Notes under the pieces: generated by a model | What the model saw: the letters and a program-made list of their open reading frames with translations, nothing else | Databases searched by the model: none | What the model was told of the DNA's origin: nothing | Made by a program: the position numbers and the translations under genes | Assembly: GCA_965207335.1 (NCBI GenBank) | Contig: OZ242267.1 | Coordinates: forward strand, 62,001-126,000 | DNA: 64,000 nucleotides | Source of the DNA: G965207335 sp965207335 | GTDB lineage: Bacteria; Pseudomonadota; Gammaproteobacteria; PS1; Pseudothioglobaceae | Direction of reading: 5' to 3' | Part shown: positions 52,501-62,046 of the stretch, piece after piece | How the letters are laid out: each line of letters starts with the position of its first letter | Position numbering within the stretch: position 1 is the stretch's first letter

Positions 52501-55500
52501 ATGAAAAAATACATAAAACTATTAATATTATTTATTACACCATACATAGTTTTTGTTACAAACATTAATGCAGAAACTCAAACAGGTAGTCCAGAATGGG
52601 CACAACAAGCCTACATAAAAGCCAGTAATACAGGTAATAATGATAGGTTTGGACAAAGTGTTGCATTAAGTAGTGACGGTAATACCTTGGCAGTAAGTAC
52701 TATTAACGAGGATAGCAATGCCACAGGTATTAATGGTGATGAAAGTAATGATGACTCAAGTGCTAGCGGTGCTGTATATGTCTTTACTCGTAGTAGTACT
52801 ACTAGTGGCATTTGGATACAAGAAGCATACATAAAAGCAAGTAATACAGGCGGTGGCGATGCTTTTGGATATAGTGTTGCATTAAGTAATGATGGTAATA
52901 CCTTGGCAGTAGGTGCTATTTATGAGGATAGCAATGCCGCAGGTATTAATGGTGATGAAAGTAATGCTAGTGCACTTAATAGTGGTGCTGTGTATGTTTT
53001 TACTCGTACCACTAGTGGCACTTGGACGCAAGAAGCCTACATAAAAGCCAGTAATACAGATAGTAGCGATATTTTTGGATTTAATATTACATTAAGTAGT
53101 GACGGTAATACCTTGGCAGTAAGTGCTATTGACGAGGATAGTAATGCCACAGGTATTAATGGCGATGAAAGTAATGATGACTCAAGTGCTAGCGGTGCTG
53201 TGTATGTTTTTACTAGTAGTAGTGGCATTTGGACGCAAGAAGCCTACATAAAAGCCAGTAATACAGGTGGTGGTGATAATTTTGGATTTAGTATTGCATT
53301 AAGTGCTGACGGTAATACCTTGGCAGTAAGTGCTATTAACGAGAGTAGTAATGCCACAGGTATTAATGGCGATGAAAGTAATAGTAGTGCAGGTGCTAGC
53401 GGTGCAGTATATGTTTTTACCCGTAGTGGCACTTGGACACAAGAAGCCTACATAAAAGCCAGTAATACAGGTAGCTTTGATCAGTTTGGATATAGTGTTG
53501 CATTAAGTAGTGACGGTAATACCTTGGCAGTAGGTGCTATTGGCGAGGGTAGCAATGCCACAGGTATTAATGGCGATGATAGTGATAATAACTTATTCAG
53601 TAGTGGTGCAGTGTATGTTTTTACCCGTAGTACCACTTGGATACAAGAAGCCTATATAAAAGCCAGTGATATAAATAGTGGTGATTTTTTTGGATATAGT
53701 GTTGCATTAAGTAATGACGGTAATACCTTGGCAGTTGGTGCTATTAACGAGGATAGTAATGCCACAGGTATTAATGGCGATGATAGTAATAGTAGTGCAG
53801 GTGCTAGCGGTGCAGTGTATGTTTTTACCCGCAGTGGTACTTGGATGCAACAAGCCTACATAAAAGCCAGTAATACAGGCAGTAGTGATGTTTTTGGACA
53901 AAGTATTGCATTAAGTGATAATGGTAGTACCTTGGCAATAGGTGCTTATTTTGAGGATAGTAATGCTACAGGTATTAATGGCAATGAAAATAATAACTCA
54001 ACTAATAGTGGTGCTGTGTATGTTTTTTATTTTTACCCAACATATACTCTAAATATCATAAGAACAAGCAAGGGCAATATTAGCTCAGTAAATATTAGTT
54101 GCGGTGCTGTAAACACAGATTGCTCACAGAACGATATAAGTTTAAATAGTAGTATTACCCTAACAGCTGTGGCAACTACTAATTATGTTTTTTATAGTTG
54201 GGTTGGTGATTGTCAAGGCATAAGTAATCCATTAACTATTATTATAGACAGTAATAAGACTTGCTCTGCTAATTTTGTCCTTGATGCTAATAACGATGAT
54301 ATAGCTGATACTATCAATACTAGTGCAGATACTAGTGTTAGTTTTGTAGTCAGCTTAGACGGTGGATTATTTGCCAGTAACATTACTCCATTGGCTAGTA
54401 GTTTTACTTTATCTGGTATTACAAATGGTGGTACTATTACAGTTACAGGTGTAAGTAATAATCTAGCAACCCTAACATTTACCCCGCAACTTGTTGGCAC
54501 TGATACCTTGACTATTGTTTATGACGAGATAATGCTTGCCAGTAGAATAGTTATAACCTCTAGTGGTATAGTAAGTCAAGCTATGTCAAGTGTATTACCT
54601 AGCAATACTATTAATACTAACGCCAGTGCCTCTGTTAGTTTTTTGGTTGTTTTAAAAGATAGTTTTGGCAATAATATTACTGCAATAGCTAGTAGTTTTA
54701 CTTTATCTGGTATTACAAATGGTGGTACTATTACAGTTACAGGTGTAAGTAATAATCTAGCAACCCTAACATTTACCCCGCAACTTGTTGGCACTGATAT
54801 CTTGACTATTGTTTATGACGAGATAATGCTTGCCAGTAGAATAGTTATAACCTCTAGTGGTATGGTAAGTCAAGCTATGTCAAGTGTATTACCTAGCAAT
54901 ACTATTAATATTAATAGTAGTGCCTCTGTTAGTTTTTTGGTTGTTTTAAAAGATAGTTTTGGCAATAATATTACTGCAATAGCTAGTAGTTTTACTTTAT
55001 CTGGTATTACAAGCGGTGGTACTATTACAGTTACTGCTTTTAATGGCAATCTAGCAACTCTAACTTTTATTCCGCAATCTGTCGGCACTGACACCATAAC
55101 TATTACCTATGATGGTGTGCTACTTGCAACTATTACTATTACTGTTGAGCCTAATTTTAATTTAGACATCGACGAGGGTGGTTATTTAACTACAATAGAC
55201 AGTAAACTAATTTTATTATTTATTACCTCAAAAAATAGCTCTAATACTTTCTTAAATACTAGTGTTAAAATTGGCGGCATAGAAGGATTAAACAATAACA
55301 GAATAAATAGTATTTATGAATATTTAGCTAAATTTAGAAATTCTTTAGATATTGATGGTAAAGACAGTTTAACGATAATAGATAGTAATTTAATATTATT
55401 ATTTATTACCTCAAATAATAATATACAAATATTCTTAAACACAACTCAAGGACTTGGATTATCAGAATCAGAGATAACAGATATTTATAATACTCTTGGT

Positions 55501-55512
55501 AGTTACAAATAA
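52501..55512 (+). CDS. FG-GAP propeller adhesin (paralog 3)
   Basis: 1,003 residues with the family signal peptide, seven blades, one InlB-B-like unit, three Ig-like units and the dockerin-like tail. Blade signatures in order are GNNDRFG, GGGDAFG, DSSDIFG, GGGDNFG, GSFDQFG, NSGDFFG and GSSDVFG. The third blade is of the DSSDIFG type (with FNITLSSDG), shared at this position only with the sixth paralog. The second Ig-like unit is almost a copy of the first, so the extra unit relative to paralog 2 looks like a simple unit duplication. The first dockerin-like loop reads DIDEGGYL, lacking one acidic ligand. Confidence 0.87.
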   Translation: MKKYIKLLILFITPYIVFVTNINAETQTGSPEWAQQAYIKASNTGNNDRFGQSVALSSDGNTLAVSTINEDSNATGINGDESNDDSSASGAVYVFTRSSTTSGIWIQEAYIKASNTGGGDAFGYSVALSNDGNTLAVGAIYEDSNAAGINGDESNASALNSGAVYVFTRTTSGTWTQEAYIKASNTDSSDIFGFNITLSSDGNTLAVSAIDEDSNATGINGDESNDDSSASGAVYVFTSSSGIWTQEAYIKASNTGGGDNFGFSIALSADGNTLAVSAINESSNATGINGDESNSSAGASGAVYVFTRSGTWTQEAYIKASNTGSFDQFGYSVALSSDGNTLAVGAIGEGSNATGINGDDSDNNLFSSGAVYVFTRSTTWIQEAYIKASDINSGDFFGYSVALSNDGNTLAVGAINEDSNATGINGDDSNSSAGASGAVYVFTRSGTWMQQAYIKASNTGSSDVFGQSIALSDNGSTLAIGAYFEDSNATGINGNENNNSTNSGAVYVFYFYPTYTLNIIRTSKGNISSVNISCGAVNTDCSQNDISLNSSITLTAVATTNYVFYSWVGDCQGISNPLTIIIDSNKTCSANFVLDANNDDIADTINTSADTSVSFVVSLDGGLFASNITPLASSFTLSGITNGGTITVTGVSNNLATLTFTPQLVGTDTLTIVYDEIMLASRIVITSSGIVSQAMSSVLPSNTINTNASASVSFLVVLKDSFGNNITAIASSFTLSGITNGGTITVTGVSNNLATLTFTPQLVGTDILTIVYDEIMLASRIVITSSGMVSQAMSSVLPSNTININSSASVSFLVVLKDSFGNNITAIASSFTLSGITSGGTITVTAFNGNLATLTFIPQSVGTDTITITYDGVLLATITITVEPNFNLDIDEGGYLTTIDSKLILLFITSKNSSNTFLNTSVKIGGIEGLNNNRINSIYEYLAKFRNSLDIDGKDSLTIIDSNLILLFITSNNNIQIFLNTTQGLGLSESEITDIYNTLGSYK

Positions 55513-55676
55513 TTTTTTAAAATAATCTTTGCTTGTTTTTTGCTATAATTATTATCTATACCACAAAGACACTATGTAATTCTTATATATTAACAATAAA
55601 TAAGCCTTGCTTATTATTACATACTATAAACCTTATAAAGTAAAATGACAAGAAATATTTTTATTTTTTGTTTAAT
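55513..55676 (+). promoter_or_regulatory. 164-bp family spacer 4
   Basis: TATAAT at 55544-55549 in TGCTATAAT context. Form B hairpin, but followed by ACATACTATAAACC as in spacer 1, so it is itself mosaic between the two spacer forms. Confidence 0.6.
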
Positions 55677-58600
55677 ATGAAAAAATACATAAAACTATTA
55701 ATATTAGTTATTACACCATATATTGTTTTTGTTACAAACATTAATGCAGAAACTCAAACAGGTAGTCCAGAATGGGCACAACAAGCCTACATAAAAGCCA
55801 GTAATACAGGTAATAATGATAGGTTTGGACAAAGTGTTGCATTAAGTAGTGACGGTAATACCTTGGCAGTAAGTACTATTAGCGAGGATAGCAATGCCAC
55901 AGGTATTAATGGTAATGAAAGTAATGATGGCTCAAGTAATAGCGGTGCAGTGTATGTCTTTACTCGTAGTAGTACTACTAGTGGCATTTGGATACAAGAA
56001 GCCTATATAAAAGCCAGTAATACAGGTAATAATGATAGGTTTGGACAAAGTATTGCATTAAGTAGTGACGGCAATACCTTGGCAGTAGGTGCTTATTTTG
56101 AGGATAGTAATGCCACAGGTATTAATGGTGATGAAAGTAATGCTAGTGCACTTAATAGTGGTGCTGTGTATGTTTTTACCCGTAGTAGTACCACTTGGAC
56201 GCAAGAAGTCTATATAAAAGCTAGTAATACAGGTAGATTTGATCAGTTTGGATATAGTGTTGCATTAAGTAGTGACGGTAATACCTTGGCAGTTGGTGCT
56301 ATTGGCGAGGAAAGTAATGCCACAGGTATTAATGGTGGTGAAAGTGATAATAGTGCAATCGATAGCGGTGCTGTGTATGTTTTTACCCGTAGTGGCACTT
56401 GGATGCAACAGGCCTACATAAAAGCCAGTAATACAGGTGGTGGCGATGCTTTTGGAGAAAGTGTTGCATTAAGTAATGATGGTAGTACCTTGGCAGTAAG
56501 TGCTTATTTTGAGGATAGTAATGCCACAGGTATTAATGGTGATGAAAGTAATGATGGCTCAAGTGCTAGCGGTGCAGTGTATGTTTTTACCCGTAGTGGC
56601 ACTTGGACACAACAAGCCTATATAAAAGCTAGTAATACAGATAGTAGCGATCTTTTTGGACTTAATATTACATTAAGTAGTGACGGTAATACCTTGGCAG
56701 TAGGTGCTTATTTGGAGGATAGTAATGCCACAGGTATTAATGGCGATGAAAGTAATGATGACTCAAGCGGTAGTGGTGCTGTATATGTCTTTACTCGTAG
56801 TAGTAGTGGCATTTGGACGCAAGAAGCCTATATAAAAGCCAGTAATACAGGCAGTGATGATAGGTTTGGACAAAGTATTGCATTAAATAATGACGGTAAT
56901 ATCCTGGTAGTAAGTGCTGGTTTTGAGGGCAGTAATGCTACAGGTATTAATGGTGATGACAGTAATAATAATGCACTTAATAGTGGTGCAGTGTATGTTT
57001 TTACCCGTAGTGGCACTTGGACGCAAGAAGCCTATATAAAAGCTAGTAATATAGATACCTTTGATGTTTTTGGACAAAGTATTGCATTAAATAATGACGG
57101 TAATACCTTGGCAGTAGGTGCTTATTTTGAGGATAGTAATGCTACAGGTATTAATGGCGATGAAAGTAATGATGGCTCAAGTGCTAGCGGTGCTGTGTAT
57201 GTTTTTTATTTTTACCCAACATATACTCTAAATATCATAAGAACAAGCAAGGGCAATATTAGCTCAGTAAATATTAATTGCGGTGCTGTAAACACAGATT
57301 GCTCACAGAACGATATAAGTTTTAATAGTAGTATTACCCTAACAGCTGTGGCAACTACTAATTATGTTTTTTATAGTTGGGTTGGTGATTGTCAAGGCAT
57401 AAGTAATCCATTAACTATTATTATAGACAGTAATAAGACTTGCTCTGCTAACTTTGTCCTTGATGCTAATAACGATGATATAGCTGATACTATCAATACT
57501 AGTGCAGATACTAGTGTTAGCTTTGTAGTCAGCTTAGACGGTGGATTATTTGCCAGTAACATTACTCCATTGGCTAGTAGTTTTACTTTATCTGGTATTA
57601 CAAATGGTGGTACTATTACAGTTACAGGTGTAAGTAATAATCTAGCAACCCTAACATTTACCCCGCAACTTGTTGGCACTGATATCTTGACTATTGTTTA
57701 TGACGAGATAATGCTTGCCAGTAGAATAGTTATAACCTCTATTGGTATGGTAAGTCAAGCTACATCAAGTGTATTACCTAGCAATACTATTAATACTAAC
57801 ACCAGTGCCTCTGTTAGTTTTTTGGTTGTTTTAAAAGATAGTTTTGGCAATAATATTACTGCAATAGCTAGTAGTTTTACTTTATCTGGTATTACAAGCG
57901 GTGGCACTGTTACAGTTACTGCTTTTAATGGCAATCTAGCAACTCTAACTTTTATTCCGCAATCTGTCGGCACTGATATCATAACTATAGTCTATGGTGG
58001 TGTGCTACTTGCAACTAGGACGGTTATTACAAATAACATTCAAGCTGATGCAAATAACTCAAGTGTATCTGGAAGTACTGCTACTATTAATATTAGTAGT
58101 AGTGCCTCTGTTAGTTTTTTGGTTGTTTTAAAAGATAGTTTTGGCAATAATATTACTGCAATAGCTAGTAGTTTTACTTTATCTGGTATTACAAGCGGTG
58201 GTACTATTACAGTTACTGCTTTTAATGGCAATCTAGCAACTCTAACTTTTATTCCGCAATCTGTCGGCACTGACACCATAACTATTACCTATGATGGTGT
58301 GCTACTTGCAACTATTACTATTACTGTTGAGCCTAATTTTAATTTAGACATCGACGAGGATGGTTATTTAACTACAATAGACAGTAAACTAATTTTATTA
58401 TTTATTACCTCAAAAAATAGCTCTAATACTTTCTTAAATACTAGTGTTAAAATTGGCGGCATAGAAGGATTAAACAATAACAGAATAAATAGTATTTATG
58501 AATATTTAGCTAAATTTAGAAATTCTTTAGATATTGACGGTAAAGACAGTTTAACGATAATAGATAGTAATTTAATATTATTATTTATTACCTCAAATAA

Positions 58601-58694
58601 TAATATACAAATATTCTTAAACACAACTCAAGGACTTGGATTATCAGAATCAGAGATAACAGATATTTATAATACTCTTGGTAGTTACAAATAA
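55677..58694 (+). CDS. FG-GAP propeller adhesin (paralog 4)
   Basis: 1,005 residues: signal peptide, seven blades, InlB-B-like unit, three Ig-like units and dockerin-like tail. Blade signatures in order are GNNDRFG, GNNDRFG, GRFDQFG, GGGDAFG, DSSDLFG, GSDDRFG and DTFDVFG. The DSSD-type blade that sits third in paralog 3 is fifth here. From the InlB-B-like unit to the stop codon the gene is almost identical to paralog 5, while the heads differ, which points to independent exchange of head and body. The first dockerin-like loop is intact (DIDEDGYLTTID). Confidence 0.87.
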   Translation: MKKYIKLLILVITPYIVFVTNINAETQTGSPEWAQQAYIKASNTGNNDRFGQSVALSSDGNTLAVSTISEDSNATGINGNESNDGSSNSGAVYVFTRSSTTSGIWIQEAYIKASNTGNNDRFGQSIALSSDGNTLAVGAYFEDSNATGINGDESNASALNSGAVYVFTRSSTTWTQEVYIKASNTGRFDQFGYSVALSSDGNTLAVGAIGEESNATGINGGESDNSAIDSGAVYVFTRSGTWMQQAYIKASNTGGGDAFGESVALSNDGSTLAVSAYFEDSNATGINGDESNDGSSASGAVYVFTRSGTWTQQAYIKASNTDSSDLFGLNITLSSDGNTLAVGAYLEDSNATGINGDESNDDSSGSGAVYVFTRSSSGIWTQEAYIKASNTGSDDRFGQSIALNNDGNILVVSAGFEGSNATGINGDDSNNNALNSGAVYVFTRSGTWTQEAYIKASNIDTFDVFGQSIALNNDGNTLAVGAYFEDSNATGINGDESNDGSSASGAVYVFYFYPTYTLNIIRTSKGNISSVNINCGAVNTDCSQNDISFNSSITLTAVATTNYVFYSWVGDCQGISNPLTIIIDSNKTCSANFVLDANNDDIADTINTSADTSVSFVVSLDGGLFASNITPLASSFTLSGITNGGTITVTGVSNNLATLTFTPQLVGTDILTIVYDEIMLASRIVITSIGMVSQATSSVLPSNTINTNTSASVSFLVVLKDSFGNNITAIASSFTLSGITSGGTVTVTAFNGNLATLTFIPQSVGTDIITIVYGGVLLATRTVITNNIQADANNSSVSGSTATINISSSASVSFLVVLKDSFGNNITAIASSFTLSGITSGGTITVTAFNGNLATLTFIPQSVGTDTITITYDGVLLATITITVEPNFNLDIDEDGYLTTIDSKLILLFITSKNSSNTFLNTSVKIGGIEGLNNNRINSIYEYLAKFRNSLDIDGKDSLTIIDSNLILLFITSNNNIQIFLNTTQGLGLSESEITDIYNTLGSYK

Positions 58695-58858
58695 TTTTTT
58701 AAAATAATCTTTGCTTGTTTTTTGCTATAATTATTATCTATACCACAAAGACACTATGTAATTCTTATATATTAACAATAAATCAGTCTTACTTATTGTT
58801 ACATACTATAAACCTTATAAAGTAAAATAACAAGAAATATTTTTATTTTTTGTTTAAT
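58695..58858 (+). promoter_or_regulatory. 164-bp family spacer 5
   Basis: TATAAT at 58726-58731 in TGCTATAAT context. Form A hairpin AACAATAA/TTATTGTT at 58774-58800, as in spacer 1. Confidence 0.6.
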
Positions 58859-61800
58859 ATGAAAAAATACATAAAACTATTAATATTAGTTATTACACCA
58901 TACATAGTTTTTGTTGCAAACATTAATGCAGAAACTCAAACAGGTAGTCCAGAATGGGCACAACAAGCCTATATAAAGGCAAGTAATACAGGTAACTTGG
59001 ATCAGTTTGGACAAAGTGTTGCATTAAGTAGTGATGGTAATACCTTGGCAGTAAGTACTATTAACGAGGATAGCAATGCCACAGGTATTAATGGTGATGA
59101 AAGTAATGATGGCTCAAGTAATAGCGGTGCAGTGTATGTCTTTACTCGTAGTAGTACTACTAGTGGCATTTGGATACAAGAAGCCTATATAAAAGCCAGT
59201 AATACAGGTAATAATGATAGGTTTGGACAAAGTATTGCATTAAGTAGTGACGGCAATACCTTGGCAGTAGGTGCTTATTTTGAGGATAGTAATGCCACAG
59301 GTATTAATGGTGATGAAAGTAATGCTAGTGCAACTAATAGTGGTGCTGTATATGTTTTTACCCGTAGTAGTACCACTTGGACGCAAGAAGTCTATATAAA
59401 AGCTAGTAATACAGGTAGCTTTGATCAGTTTGGATATAGTGTTGCATTAAGTAGTGACGGTAATACCTTGGCAGTAGGTGCTGTTAGCGAGAGTAGCAAT
59501 GCCACAGGCACTTATGGTGGTGAAAGTAATGATGACTCAAGTGCTAGCGGTGCTGTGTATGTTTTTACTCGTAGTACCACTTGGATGCAAGAAGCCTACA
59601 TAAAAGCCAGTAATACAGGTAATAATGATAGGTTTGGACAAAGTGTTGCATTAAGTAGTGACGGTAATACCCTGGCAGTAAGTACTATTAACGAGGATAG
59701 CAATGCCACAGGTATTAATGGTGATGAAAGTAATGATGGCTCAAGTAATAGCGGTGCAGTGTATGTCTTTACTCGTAGTAGTACTACTAGTGGCATTTGG
59801 ATACAAGAAGCCTATATAAAAGCCAGTAATACAGGCAGTGATGATAGGTTTGGACAAAGTATTGCATTAAGTAGTGACGGTAATACCTTGGCAGTAGGTG
59901 CTATTGGCGAGGATAGTAATGCCACAGGTATTAATGGCGATGATAGTGATAATAACTTATTCAGTAGTGGTGCAGTGTATGTTTTTACCCGTAGTACCAC
60001 TTGGATACAAGAAGCCTATATAAAAGCCAGTGATATAAATAGTGGTGATTTTTTTGGATATAGTGTTGCATTAAGTAATGACGGTAATACCTTGGCAGTT
60101 GGTGCTTATTTGGAGGATAGCAATGCCACAGGTATTAATGGCGATGATAGTGATAATAGTTCAGGCAGTAGTGGTGCAGTGTATGTTTTTACCCGTAGTG
60201 GCACTTGGATGCAAGAGGCCTATATAAAAGCTAGTAATACAGAGTTCTTTGATGTTTTTGGACAAAGTGTTGCATTAAGTGATAATGGTAGTACCTTGGC
60301 AGTAGGTGCTTATTTTGAGGATAGTAATGCTACAGGTATTAATGGTGATGAAAGTAATAGTAGCTCAAGTGCTAGCGGTGCTGTGTATGTTTTTTATTTT
60401 TACCCAACATATACTCTAAATATCATAAGAACAAGTAAGGGCAATATTAGCTCAGTAAATATTAGTTGCGGTGCTGTAAACACAGATTGCTCACAGAACG
60501 ATATAAGTTTTAATAGTAGTATTACCCTAACAGCTGTGGCAATTACTAATTATGTTTTTTATAGTTGGGTTGGTGATTGTCAAGGCATAAGTAATCCATT
60601 AACTATTATTATAGACAGTAATAAGACTTGCTCTGCTAACTTTGTCCTTGATGCTAATAACGATGATATAGCTGATACTATCAATACTAGTGCAGATACT
60701 AGTGTTAGCTTTGTAGTCAGCTTAGACGGTGGATTATTTGCCAGTAACATTACTCCATTGGCTAGTAGTTTTACTTTATCTGGTATTACAAATGGTGGTA
60801 CTATTACAGTTACAGGTGTAAGTAATAATCTAGCAACCCTAACATTTACCCCGCAACTTGTTGGCACTGATATCTTGACTATTGTTTATGACGAGATAAT
60901 GCTTGCCAGTAGAATAGTTATAACCTCTATTGGTATGGTAAGTCAAGCTATGTCAAGTGTATTACCTAGCAATACTATTAATACTAACACCAGTGCCTCT
61001 GTTAGTTTTTTGGTTGTTTTAAAAGATAGTTTTGGCAATAATATTACTGCAATAGCTAGTAGTTTTACTTTATCTGGTATTACAAGCGGTGGCACTGTTA
61101 CAGTTACTGCTTTTAATGGCAATCTAGCAACTCTAACTTTTATTCCGCAATCTGTCGGCACTGATATCATAACTATAGTCTATGGTGGTGTGCTACTTGC
61201 AACTAGGACGGTTATTACAAATAACATTCAAGCTGATGCAAATAACTCAAGTGTATCTGGAAGTACTGCTACTATTAATATTAGTAGTAGTGCCTCTGTT
61301 AGTTTTTTGGTTGTTTTAAAAGATAGTTTTGGCAATAATATTACTGCAATAGCTAGTAGTTTTACTTTATCTGGTATTACAAGCGGTGGTACTATTACAG
61401 TTACTGCTTTTAATGGCAATCTAGCAACTCTAACTTTTATTCCGCAATCTGTCGGCACTGACACCATAACTATTACCTATGATGGTGTGCTACTTGCAAC
61501 TATTACTATTACTGTTGAGCCTAATTTTAATTTAGACATCGACGAGGATGGTTATTTAACTACAATAGACAGTAAACTAATTTTATTATTTATTACCTCA
61601 AAAAATAGCTCTAATACTTTCTTAAATACTAGTGTTAAAATTGGCGGCATAGAAGGATTAAACAATAACAGAATAAATAGTATTTATGAATATTTAGCTA
61701 AATTTAGAAATTCTTTAGATATTGACGGTAAAGACAGTTTAACGATAATAGATAGTAATTTAATATTATTATTTATTACCTCAAATAATAATATACAAAT

Positions 61801-61882
61801 ATTCTTAAACACAACTCAAGGACTTGGATTATCAGAATCAGAGATAACAGATATTTATAATACTCTTGGTAGTTATAAGTAA
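58859..61882 (+). CDS. FG-GAP propeller adhesin (paralog 5)
   Basis: 1,007 residues with the same architecture as paralog 4. Blade signatures in order are GNLDQFG, GNNDRFG, GSFDQFG, GNNDRFG, GSDDRFG, NSGDFFG and EFFDVFG. Blade 4 has the STINEDSN loop and the SSTTSGIW linker that otherwise mark blade 1, so a first-position blade appears to have been copied into the middle of the propeller, yet the total is still seven. Three Ig-like units and an intact first dockerin-like loop follow. A secreted adhesin role is inferred from domains only. Confidence 0.87.
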   Translation: MKKYIKLLILVITPYIVFVANINAETQTGSPEWAQQAYIKASNTGNLDQFGQSVALSSDGNTLAVSTINEDSNATGINGDESNDGSSNSGAVYVFTRSSTTSGIWIQEAYIKASNTGNNDRFGQSIALSSDGNTLAVGAYFEDSNATGINGDESNASATNSGAVYVFTRSSTTWTQEVYIKASNTGSFDQFGYSVALSSDGNTLAVGAVSESSNATGTYGGESNDDSSASGAVYVFTRSTTWMQEAYIKASNTGNNDRFGQSVALSSDGNTLAVSTINEDSNATGINGDESNDGSSNSGAVYVFTRSSTTSGIWIQEAYIKASNTGSDDRFGQSIALSSDGNTLAVGAIGEDSNATGINGDDSDNNLFSSGAVYVFTRSTTWIQEAYIKASDINSGDFFGYSVALSNDGNTLAVGAYLEDSNATGINGDDSDNSSGSSGAVYVFTRSGTWMQEAYIKASNTEFFDVFGQSVALSDNGSTLAVGAYFEDSNATGINGDESNSSSSASGAVYVFYFYPTYTLNIIRTSKGNISSVNISCGAVNTDCSQNDISFNSSITLTAVAITNYVFYSWVGDCQGISNPLTIIIDSNKTCSANFVLDANNDDIADTINTSADTSVSFVVSLDGGLFASNITPLASSFTLSGITNGGTITVTGVSNNLATLTFTPQLVGTDILTIVYDEIMLASRIVITSIGMVSQAMSSVLPSNTINTNTSASVSFLVVLKDSFGNNITAIASSFTLSGITSGGTVTVTAFNGNLATLTFIPQSVGTDIITIVYGGVLLATRTVITNNIQADANNSSVSGSTATINISSSASVSFLVVLKDSFGNNITAIASSFTLSGITSGGTITVTAFNGNLATLTFIPQSVGTDTITITYDGVLLATITITVEPNFNLDIDEDGYLTTIDSKLILLFITSKNSSNTFLNTSVKIGGIEGLNNNRINSIYEYLAKFRNSLDIDGKDSLTIIDSNLILLFITSNNNIQIFLNTTQGLGLSESEITDIYNTLGSYK

Positions 61883-62046
61883 TTTTTTAAAATAATCTTT
61901 GCTTGTTTTTTGCTATAATTATTATCTATACCACAAAGACACTATGTAATTCTTATATATTAACAATAAATAAGCCTTGCTTATTATTACATACCATAAA
62001 CCTTATAAAGTAAAATGACAAGAAATATTTTTATTTTTTGTTTAAT
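61883..62046 (+). promoter_or_regulatory. 164-bp family spacer 6
   Basis: TATAAT at 61914-61919 in TGCTATAAT context; form B hairpin. It leads into the frameshifted last paralog. Confidence 0.6.

Noticed and set aside
20310..61467. Many antisense reading frames of 60-140 residues with a repeated MSVPTNCGVKVRVAILLL-like start
   Set aside because: They mirror the Ig-like DNA repeat on the opposite strand with its period, have no ribosome binding sites and no family character. The sense strand explains the sequence fully.
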